Part shown: piece by piece, positions 52,367 through 62,444 of the stretch
How positions within the stretch are numbered: position 1 is the first letter of the stretch
Layout of the letters: the number at the start of each line of letters is the position of its first letter
Origin: Apostichopus japonicus
Taxonomy: Eukaryota > Echinodermata > Holothuroidea > Aspidochirotida > Stichopodidae
DNA: 64,000 nucleotides
Assembly (NCBI RefSeq): GCF_037975245.1
Contig: NC_092562.1
Span: 17,249,521 to 17,313,520 of the forward strand
Direction of reading: 5' to 3'
The notes under the pieces: model-generated
What the model saw: only the letters and a program-made list of their open reading frames with translations
Told to the model about the DNA's origin: nothing
The model's database searches: none
Made by a program: the position numbers and the translations under genes

Positions 52367-53686
52367 TATTAGTTAATCCACCTAATATCTCAGTCCGAAC
52401 AGTGGCGCGATGGCTTGGCGCACTGTACGAGCTGATGATCGAGACTCTCTTTTGCATCCCTGGTTCGAACCCCGGGTGATGACGTCTTTTGCCGATCTTT
52501 TACAGCAAGTGCCTACACGGGGAGCTGTAAGTATTAGTTAATCCACCTAATATCTCAGTCCGAACAGTGGCGCGATGGCTTGGCGCACTGTACGAGCTGA
52601 TGATCGAGACTCTCTTTTGCATCCCTGGTTCGAACCCCGGGTGATGACGTCTTTTGCCGATCTTTTACAGCAAGTGCCTACACGGGGAGCTGTAAGTATT
52701 AGTTAATCCACCTAATATCTCAGTCCGAACAGTGGCGCGATGGCTTGGCGCACTGTACGAGCTGATGATCGAGACTCTCTTTTGCATCCCTGGTTCGAAC
52801 CCCGGGTGATGACGTCTTTTGCCGATCTTTTACAGCAAGTGCCTACACGGGGAGCTGTAAGTATTAGTTAATCCACCTAATATCTCAGTCCGAACAGTGG
52901 CGCGATGGCTTGGCGCACTGTACGAGCTGATGATCGAGACTCTCTTTTGCATCCCTGGTTCGAACCCCGGGTGATGACGTCTTTTGCCGATCTTTTACAG
53001 CAAGTGCCTACACGGGGAGCTGTAAGTATTAGTTAATCCACCTAATATCTCAGTCCGAACAGTGGCGCGATGGCTTGGCGCACTGTACGAGCTGATGATC
53101 GAGACTCTCTTTTGCATCCCTGGTTCGAACCCCGGGTGATGACGTCTTTTGCCGATCTTTTACAGCAAGTGCCTACACGGGGAGCTGTAAGTATTAGTTA
53201 ATCCACCTAATATCTCAGTCCGAACAGTGGCGCGATGGCTTGGCGCACTGTACGAGCTGATGATCGAGACTCTCTTTTGCATCCCTGGTTCGAACCCCGG
53301 GTGATGACGTCTTTTGCCGATCTTTTACAGCAAGTGCCTACACGGGGAGCTGTAAGTATTAGTTAATCCACCTAATATCTCAGTCCGAACAGTGGCGCGA
53401 TGGCTTGGCGCACTGTACGAGCTGATGATCGAGACTCTCTTTTGCATCCCTGGTTCGAACCCCGGGTGATGACGTCTTTTGCCGATCTTTTACAGCAAGT
53501 GCCTACACGGGGAGCTGTAAGTATTAGTTAATCCACCTAATATCTCAGTCCGAACAGTGGCGCGATGGCTTGGCGCACTGTACGAGCTGATGATCGAGAC
53601 TCTCTTTTGCATCCCTGGTTCGAACCCCGGGTGATGACGTCTTTTGCCGATCTTTTACAGCAAGTGCCTACACGGGGAGCTGTAAG
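52367..53686 (+). repeat. Block 8: A31G subfamily, units 318-325
   Basis: Eight 165-bp monomers read TCCGAAC where neighbours read TCCAAAC (position 31), creating a CpG just upstream of the A-box hairpin. Confidence 0.96.
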
Positions 53687-55580
53687 TATTAGTTAATCCA
53701 CCTAATATCTCAGTCCAAACAGTGGCGCGATGGCTTGGCGCACTGTACGAGCTGATGATCGAGACTCTCTTTTGCATCCCTGGTTCGAACCCCGGGTGAT
53801 GACGTCTTTTGCCGATCTTTTACAGCAAGTGCCTACACGGGGAGCTGTAAGTATTAGTTAATCCACCTAATATCTCAGTCCAAACAGTGGCGCGATGGCT
53901 TGGCGCACTGTACGAGCTGATGATCGAGGCTCTCTTTTGCATCCCTGGTTCGAACCCCGGGTGATGACGTCTTTTGCCGATCTTTTACAGCAAGTGCCTA
54001 CACGGGGAGCTGTAAGTATTAGTTAATCCACCTAATATCTCAGTCCAAACAGTGGCGCGATGGCTTGGCGCACTGTACGAGCTGATGATCGAGGCTCTCT
54101 TTTGCATCCCTGGTTCGAACCCCGGGTGATGACGTCTTTTGCCGATCTTTTACAGCAAGTGCCTACACGGGGAGCTGTAAGTATTAGTTAATCCACCTAA
54201 TATCTCAGTCCAAACAGTGGCGCGATGGCTTGGCGCACTGTACGAGCTGATGATCGAGGCTCTCTTTTGCATCCCTGGTTCGAACCCCGGGTGATGACGT
54301 CTTTTGCCGATCTTTTACAGCAAGTGCCTACACGGGGAGCTGTAAGTATTAGTTAATCCACCTAATATCTCAGTCCAAACAGTGGCGCGATGGCTTGGCG
54401 CACTGTACGAGCTGATGATCGAGGCTCTCTTTTGCATCCCTGGTTCGAACCCCGGGTGATGACGTCTTTTGCCGATCTTTTACAGCAAGTGCCTACACGG
54501 GGAGCTGTAAGTATTAGTTAATCCACCTAATATCTCAGTCCAAACAGTGGCGCGATGGCTTGGCGCACTGTACGAGCTGATGATCGAGGCTCTCTTTTGC
54601 ATCCCTGGTTCGAACCCCGGGTGATGACGTCTTTTGCCGATCTTTTACAGCAAGTGCCTACACGGGGAGCTGTAAGTATTAGTTAATCCACCTAATATCT
54701 CAGTCCAAACAGTGGCGCGATGGCTTGGCGCACTGTACGAGCTGATGATCGAGGCTCTCTTTTGCATCCCTGGTTCGAACCCCGGGTGATGACGTCTTTT
54801 GCCGATCTTTTACAGCAAGTGCCTACACGGGGAGCTGTAAGTATTAGTTAATCCACCTAATATCTCAGTCCAAACAGTGGCGCGATGGCTTGGCGCACTG
54901 TACGAGCTGATGATCGAGGCTCTCTTTTGCATCCCTGGTTCGAACCCCGGGTGATGACGTCTTTTGCCGATCTTTTACAGCAAGTGCCTACACGGGGAGC
55001 TGTAAGTATTAGTTAATCCACCTAATATCTCAGTCCAAACAGTGGCGCGATGGCTTGGCGCACTGTACGAGCTGATGATCGAGGCTCTCTTTTGCATCCC
55101 TGGTTCGAACCCCGGGTGATGACGTCTTTTGCCGATCTTTTACAGCAAGTGCCTACACGGGGAGCTGTAAGTATTAGTTAATCCACCTAATATCTCAGTC
55201 CAAACAGTGGCGCGATGGCTTGGCGCACTGTACGAGCTGATGATCGAGGCTCTCTTTTGCATCCCTGGTTCGAACCCCGGGTGATGACGTCTTTTGCCGA
55301 TCTTTTACAGCAAGTGCCTACACGGGGAGCTGTAAGTATTAGTTAATCCACCTAATATCTCAGTCCAAACAGTGGCGCGATGGCTTGGCGCACTGTACGA
55401 GCTGATGATCGAGGCTCTCTTTTGCATCCCTGGTTCGAACCCCGGGTGATGACGTCTTTTGCCGATCTTTTACAGCAAGTGCCTACACGGGGAGCTGTAA
55501 GTATTAGTTAATCCACCTAATATCTCAGTCCAAACAGTGGCGCGATGGCTTGGCGCACTGTACGAGCTGATGATCGAGGC
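53687..55580 (+). repeat. Block 9: A78G subfamily up to the gap, units 326-337
   Basis: Unit 326 (53687-53851) is of reference type. Units 327-336 and the partial unit 337 (55502-55580) read ATCGAGGCTC where others read ATCGAGACTC (position 78). The last base before the gap is unit position 79. Confidence 0.96.
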
Positions 55581-55680
55581 NNNNNNNNNNNNNNNNNNNN
55601 NNNNNNNNNNNNNNNNNNNNNNNNNNNNNNNNNNNNNNNNNNNNNNNNNNNNNNNNNNNNNNNNNNNNNNNNNNNNNNNN
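55581..55680. other. Assembly gap, 100 N
   Basis: Exactly 100 unknown bases, the size conventionally used for a scaffold gap of unknown length. The left side stops at unit position 79 in + orientation; the right side resumes at unit position 8 in - orientation. Neither side shows unique sequence approaching the gap, so the junction that reverses the array is not seen. Open frames that cross this gap are artefacts of translating N. Confidence 0.97.
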
Positions 55681-55747
55681 AACTAATACTTACAGCTCCC
55701 CGTGTAGGCACTTGCTGTAAAAGATCGGCAAAAGACGTCATCACCCG

Positions 55748-55758
55748 GGGTTCGAACC
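55748..55758 (-). promoter_or_regulatory. B-box-like motif in the right arm (representative)
   Basis: On the - strand this reads GGTTCGAACCC, an exact B-box consensus, as in the left arm. Just upstream, C94G changes the T-stem from CCTGG to CGTGG, adding a second mismatch to the arm but leaving the box itself unaltered. Confidence 0.7.
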
Positions 55759-55792
55759 ACGGATGCAAAAGAGAGTCTCGATCATCAGCTCG

Positions 55793-55822
55793 TACAGTGC
55801 GCCGAGCCATCGCGCCACTGTA
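55793..55822 (-). other. Extended bulged hairpin in the right arm (representative)
   Basis: On the + strand TACAGTGCGC pairs with GCGC-C-ACTGTA: ten base pairs with one bulged C and a 9-base loop. It is one pair longer than the left-arm version, because the right arm has T at unit position 32, facing A61. Confidence 0.6.
55807..55817 (-). promoter_or_regulatory. A-box-like motif in the right arm (representative)
   Basis: On the - strand this reads TGGCGCGATGG, the T45 form of the A box, 59 bases upstream of the B box start, as in the left arm. It recurs in every right-hand monomer. Confidence 0.6.
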
Positions 55823-58800
55823 TGGACTGAGATATTAGGTGGATTAACTAATACTTACAGCTCCCCGTGTAGGCACTTGCTGTAAAAGATCGGCAAAAGA
55901 CGTCATCACCCGGGGTTCGAACCACGGATGCAAAAGAGAGTCTCGATCATCAGCTCGTACAGTGCGCCGAGCCATCGCGCCACTGTATGGACTGAGATAT
56001 TAGGTGGATTAACTAATACTTACAGCTCCCCGTGTAGGCACTTGCTGTAAAAGATCGGCAAAAGACGTCATCACCCGGGGTTCGAACCACGGATGCAAAA
56101 GAGAGTCTCGATCATCAGCTCGTACAGTGCGCCGAGCCATCGCGCCACTGTATGGACTGAGATATTAGGTGGATTAACTAATACTTACAGCTCCCCGTGT
56201 AGGCACTTGCTGTAAAAGATCGGCAAAAGACGTCATCACCCGGGGTTCGAACCACGGATGCAAAAGAGAGTCTCGATCATCAGCTCGTACAGTGCGCCGA
56301 GCCATCGCGCCACTGTATGGACTGAGATATTAGGTGGATTAACTAATACTTACAGCTCCCCGTGTAGGCACTTGCTGTAAAAGTTCGGCAAAAGACGTCA
56401 TCACCCGGGGTTCGAACCACGGATGCAAAAGAGAGTCTCGATCATCAGCTCGTACAGTGCGCCGAGCCATCGCGCCACTGTATGGACTGAGATATTAGGT
56501 GGATTAACTAATACTTACAGCTCCCCGTGTAGGCACTTGCTGTAAAAGATCGGCAAAAGACGTCATCACCCGGGGTTCGAACCACGGATGCAAAAGAGAG
56601 TCTCGATCATCAGCTCGTACAGTGCGCCGAGCCATCGCGCCACTGTATGGACTGAGATATTAGGTGGATTAACTAATACTTACAGCTCCCCGTGTAGGCA
56701 CTTGCTGTAAAAGATCGGCAAAAGACGTCATCACCCGGGGTTCGAACCACGGATGCAAAAGAGAGTCTCGATCATCAGCTCGTACAGTGCGCCGAGCCAT
56801 CGCGCCACTGTATGGACTGAGATATTAGGTGGATTAACTAATACTTACAGCTCCCCGTGTAGGCACTTGCTGTAAAAGATCGGCAAAAGACGTCATCACC
56901 CGGGGTTCGAACCACGGATGCAAAAGAGAGTCTCGATCATCAGCTCGTACAGTGCGCCGAGCCATCGCGCCACTGTATGGACTGAGATATTAGGTGGATT
57001 AACTAATACTTACAGCTCCCCGTGTAGGCACTTGCTGTAAAAGATCGGCAAAAGACGTCATCACCCGGGGTTCGAACCACGGATGCAAAAGAGAGTCTCG
57101 ATCATCAGCTCGTACAGTGCGCCGAGCCATCGCGCCACTGTATGGACTGAGATATTAGGTGGATTAACTAATACTTACAGCTCCCCGTGTAGGCACTTGC
57201 TGTAAAAGATCGGCAAAAGACGTCATCACCCGGGGTTCGAACCACGGATGCAAAAGAGAGTCTCGATCATCAGCTCGTACAGTGCGCCGAGCCATCGCGC
57301 CACTGTATGGACTGAGATATTAGGTGGATTAACTAATACTTACAGCTCCCCGTGTAGGCACTTGCTGTAAAAGATCGGCAAAAGACGTCATCACCCGGGG
57401 TTCGAACCACGGATGCAAAAGAGAGTCTCGATCATCAGCTCGTACAGTGCGCCGAGCCATCGCGCCACTGTATGGACTGAGATATTAGGTGGATTAACTA
57501 ATACTTACAGCTCCCCGTGTAGGCACTTGCTGTAAAAGATCGGCAAAAGACGTCATCACCCGGGGTTCGAACCACGGATGCAAAAGAGAGTCTCGATCAT
57601 CAGCTCGTACAGTGCGCCGAGCCATCGCGCCACTGTAAGGACTGAGATATTAGGTGGATTAACTAATACTTACAGCTCCCCGTGTAGGCACTTGCTGTAA
57701 AAGATCGGCAAAAGACGTCATCACCCGGGGTTCGAACCACGGATGCAAAAGAGAGTCTCGATCATCAGCTCGTACAGTGCGCCGAGCCATCGCGCCACTG
57801 TATGGACTGAGATATTAGGTGGATTAACTAATACTTACAGCTCCCCGTGTAGGCACTTGCTGTAAAAGATCGGCAAAAGACGTCATCACCCGGGGTTCGA
57901 ACCACGGATGCAAAAGAGAGTCTCGATCATCAGCTCGTACAGTGCGCCGAGCCATCGCGCCACTGTATGGACTGAGATATTAGGTGGATTAACTAATACT
58001 TACAGCTCCCCGTGTAGGCACTTGCTGTAAAAGATCGGCAAAAGACGTCATCACCCGGGGTTCGAACCACGGATGCAAAAGAGAGTCTCGATCATCAGCT
58101 CGCACAGTGCGCCGAGCCATCGCGCCACTGTATGGACTGAGATATTAGGTGGATTAACTAATACTTACAGCTCCCCGTGTAGGCACTTGCTGTAAAAGAT
58201 CGGCAAAAGACGTCATCACCCGGGGTTCGAACCACGGATGCAAAAGAGAGTCTCGATCATCAGCTCGCACAGTGCGCCGAGCCATCGCGCCACTGTATGG
58301 ACTGAGATATTAGGTGGATTAACTAATACTTACAGCTCCCCGTGTAGGCACTTGCTGTAAAAGATCGGCAAAAGACGTCATCACCCGGGGTTCGAACCAC
58401 GGATGCAAAAGAGAGTCTCGATCATCAGCTCGTACAGTGCGCCGAGCCATCGCGCCACTGTAAGGACTGAGATATTAGGTGGATTAACTAATACTTACAG
58501 CTCCCCGTGTAGGCACTTGCTGTAAAAGATCGGCAAAAGACGTCATCACCCGGGGTTCGAACCACGGATGCAAAAGAGAGTCTCGATCATCAGCTCGTAC
58601 AGTGCGCCGAGCCATCGCGCCACTGTATGGACTGAGATATTAGGTGGATTAACTAATACTTACAGCTCCCCGTGTAGGCACTTGCTGTAAAAGATCGGCA
58701 AAAGACGTCATCACCCGGGGTTCGAACCACGGATGCAAAAGAGAGTCTCGATCATCAGCTCGTACAGTGCGCCGAGCCATCGCGCCACTGTATGGACTGA

Positions 58801-61800
58801 GATATTAGGTGGATTAACTAATACTTACAGCTCCCCGTGTAGGCACTTGCTGTAAAAGATCGGCAAAAGACGTCATCACCCGGGGTTCGAACCACGGATG
58901 CAAAAGAGAGTCTCGATCATCAGCTCGTACAGTGCGCCGAGCCATCGCGCCACTGTATGGACTGAGATATTAGGTGGATTAACTAATACTTACAGCTCCC
59001 CGTGTAGGCACTTGCTGTAAAAGATCGGCAAAAGACGTCATCACCCGGGGTTCGAACCACGGATGCAAAAGAGAGTCTCGATCATCAGCTCGTACAGTGC
59101 GCCGAGCCATCGCGCCACTGTATGGACTGAGATATTAGGTGGATTAACTAATACTTACAGCTCCCCGTGTAGGCACTTGCTGTAAAAGATCGGCAAAAGA
59201 CGTCATCACCCGGGGTTCGAACCACGGATGCAAAAGAGAGTCTCGATCATCAGCTCGTACAGTGCGCCGAGCCATCGCGCCACTGTATGGACTGAGATAT
59301 TAGGTGGATTAACTAATACTTACAGCTCCCCGTGTAGGCACTTGCTGTAAAAGATCGGCAAAAGACGTCATCACCCGGGGTTCGAACCACGGATGCAAAA
59401 GAGAGTCTCGATCATCAGCTCGTACAGTGCGCCGAGCCATCGCGCCACTGTATGGACTGAGATATTAGGTGGATTAACTAATACTTACAGCTCCCCGTGT
59501 AGGCACTTGCTGTAAAAGATCGGCAAAAGACGTCATCACCCGGGGTTCGAACCACGGATGCAAAAGAGAGTCTCGATCATCAGCTCGTACAGTGCGCCGA
59601 GCCATCGCGCCACTGTATGGACTGAGATATTAGGTGGATTAACTAATACTTACAGCTCCCCGTGTAGGCACTTGCTGTAAAAGATCGGCAAAAGACGTCA
59701 TCACCCGGGGTTCGAACCACGGATGCAAAAGAGAGTCTCGATCATCAGCTCGTACAGTGCGCCGAGCCATCGCGCCACTGTATGGACTGAGATATTAGGT
59801 GGATTAACTAATACTTACAGCTCCCCGTGTAGGCACTTGCTGTAAAAGATCGGCAAAAGACGTCATCACCCGGGGTTCGAACCACGGATGCAAAAGAGAG
59901 TCTCGATCATCAGCTCGTACAGTGCGCCGAGCCATCGCGCCACTGTATGGACTGAGATATTAGGTGGATTAACTAATACTTACAGCTCCCCGTGTAGGCA
60001 CTTGCTGTAAAAGATCGGCAAAAGACGTCATCACCCGGGGTTCGAACCACGGATGCAAAAGAGAGTCTCGATCATCAGCTCGTACAGTGCGCCGAGCCAT
60101 CGCGCCACTGTATGGACTGAGATATTAGGTGGATTAACTAATACTTACAGCTCCCCGTGTAGGCACTTGCTGTAAAAGATCGGCAAAAGACGTCATCACC
60201 CGGGGTTCGAACCACGGATGCAAAAGAGAGTCTCGATCATCAGCTCGTACAGTGCGCCGAGCCATCGCGCCACTGTATGGACTGAGATATTAGGTGGATT
60301 AACTAATACTTACAGCTCCCCGTGTAGGCACTTGCTGTAAAAGATCGGCAAAAGACGTCATCACCCGGGGTTCGAACCACGGATGCAAAAGAGAGTCTCG
60401 ATCATCAGCTCGTACAGTGCGCCGAGCCATCGCGCCACTGTATGGACTGAGATATTAGGTGGATTAACTAATACTTACAGCTCCCCGTGTAGGCACTTGC
60501 TGTAAAAGATCGGCAAAAGACGTCATCACCCGGGGTTCGAACCACGGATGCAAAAGAGAGTCTCGATCATCAGCTCGTACAGTGCGCCGAGCCATCGCGC
60601 CACTGTATGGACTGAGATATTAGGTGGATTAACTAATACTTACAGCTCCCCGTGTAGGCACTTGCTGTAAAAGATCGGCAAAAGACGTCATCACCCGGGG
60701 TTCGAACCACGGATGCAAAAGAGAGTCTCGATCATCAGCTCGTACAGTGCGCCGAGCCATCGCGCCACTGTATGGACTGAGATATTAGGTGGATTAACTA
60801 ATACTTACAGCTCCCCGTGTAGGCACTTGCTGTAAAAGATCGGCAAAAGACGTCATCACCCGGGGTTCGAACCACGGATGCAAAAGAGAGTCTCGATCAT
60901 CAGCTCGTACAGTGCGCCGAGCCATCGCGCCACTGTATGGACTGAGATATTAGGTGGATTAACTAATACTTACAGCTCCCCGTGTAGGCACTTGCTGTAA
61001 AAGATCGGCAAAAGACGTCATCACCCGGGGTTCGAACCACGGATGCAAAAGAGAGTCTCGATCATCAGCTCGTACAGTGCGCCGAGCCATCGCGCCACTG
61101 TATGGACTGAGATATTAGGTGGATTAACTAATACTTACAGCTCCCCGTGTAGGCACTTGCTGTAAAAGATCGGCAAAAGACGTCATCACCCGGGGTTCGA
61201 ACCACGGATGCAAAAGAGAGTCTCGATCATCAGCTCGTACAGTGCGCCGAGCCATCGCGCCACTGTATGGACTGAGATATTAGGTGGATTAACTAATACT
61301 TACAGCTCCCCGTGTAGGCACTTGCTGTAAAAGATCGGCAAAAGACGTCATCACCCGGGGTTCGAACCACGGATGCAAAAGAGAGTCTCGATCATCAGCT
61401 CGTACAGTGCGCCGAGCCATCGCGCCACTGTATGGACTGAGATATTAGGTGGATTAACTAATACTTACAGCTCCCCGTGTAGGCACTTGCTGTAAAAGAT
61501 CGGCAAAAGACGTCATCACCCGGGGTTCGAACCACGGATGCAAAAGAGAGTCTCGATCATCAGCTCGTACAGTGCGCCGAGCCATCGCGCCACTGTATGG
61601 ACTGAGATATTAGGTGGATTAACTAATACTTACAGCTCCCCGTGTAGGCACTTGCTGTAAAAGATCGGCAAAAGACGTCATCACCCGGGGTTCGAACCAC
61701 GGATGCAAAAGAGAGTCTCGATCATCAGCTCGTACAGTGCGCCGAGCCATCGCGCCACTGTATGGACTGAGATATTAGGTGGATTAACTAATACTTACAG

Positions 61801-62115
61801 CTCCCCGTGTAGGCACTTGCTGTAAAAGATCGGCAAAAGACGTCATCACCCGGGGTTCGAACCACGGATGCAAAAGAGAGTCTCGATCATCAGCTCGTAC
61901 AGTGCGCCGAGCCATCGCGCCACTGTATGGACTGAGATATTAGGTGGATTAACTAATACTTACAGCTCCCCGTGTAGGCACTTGCTGTAAAAGATCGGCA
62001 AAAGACGTCATCACCCGGGGTTCGAACCACGGATGCAAAAGAGAGTCTCGATCATCAGCTCGTACAGTGCGCCGAGCCATCGCGCCACTGTATGGACTGA
62101 GATATTAGGTGGATT

Positions 62116-62444
62116 AACTAATACTTACAGCTCCCCGTGTAGGCACTTGCTGTAAAAGATCGGCAAAAGACGTCATCACCCGGGTTCGAACCACGGATGC
62201 AAAAGAGAGTCTCGATCATCAGCTCGCACAGTGCGCCGAGCCATCGCGCCACTGTATGGACTGAGATATTAGGTGGATTAACTAATACTTACAGCTCCCC
62301 GTGTAGGCACTTGCTGTAAAAGATCGGCAAAAGACGTCATCACCCGGGGTTCGAACCACGGATGCAAAAGAGAGTCTCGATCATCAGCTCGCACAGTGCG
62401 CCGAGCCATCGCGCCACTGTATGGACTGAGATATTAGGTGGATT
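62116..62444 (-). repeat. Right transition: 164-bp monomer and its neighbour
   Basis: The monomer 62116-62279 is 164 bp because CCCGGGG reads CCCGGG, a lost base in the C-run that forms the 3' side of the T-arm stem on the - strand. The B-box core GGTTCGAACCC remains. This monomer and the next (62280-62444) both carry CGCAC (position 61), matching the pair at 57991-58320. Confidence 0.94.

Larger units (their letters stand above)
1..55580 (+). repeat. Left arm of 165/166-bp tRNA-like satellite array, 336 complete monomers plus a partial
   Basis: The sequence repeats head to tail without interruption. Units 1-114 start at 1 + 165n. From 18811 to 28604 the period is 166, and after a short mixed zone it returns to 165 up to the gap. 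Counting unit starts gives 336 complete monomers and a 79-bp fragment (55502-55580) cut by the N run. Monomers differ from each other at only a handful of diagnostic positions, often with dozens of neighbours identical. One monomer is about 50% G+C, with roughly 10 CpG, close to the number expected from base composition. No unique DNA, transposon or gene interrupts the array. The monomer carries tRNA-like A and B boxes on the + strand. Origin from a tRNA or tRNA-derived SINE is inferred from those motifs; function is unknown. The length is in the nucleosome-size range usual for centromeric and pericentromeric satellites. Confidence 0.99.
55681..62115 (-). repeat. Right block 1: 39 monomers
   Basis: Thirty-nine 165-bp monomers, mostly identical. 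Deviations seen: T at 56384 (unit position 130); A at 57638 and at 58463 (both position 31, TGTAAGG in place of TGTATGG on the + strand); and C at 58103 and 58268 in two adjacent monomers (position 61, CGCAC in place of CGTAC). Confidence 0.95.

Noticed and set aside
55517-55838. Two 97-codon open frames, one on each strand, spanning the gap
   Set aside because: They exist only because the 100 N are translated as unknown residues. Each joins a sense piece of one arm to an antisense piece of the other.
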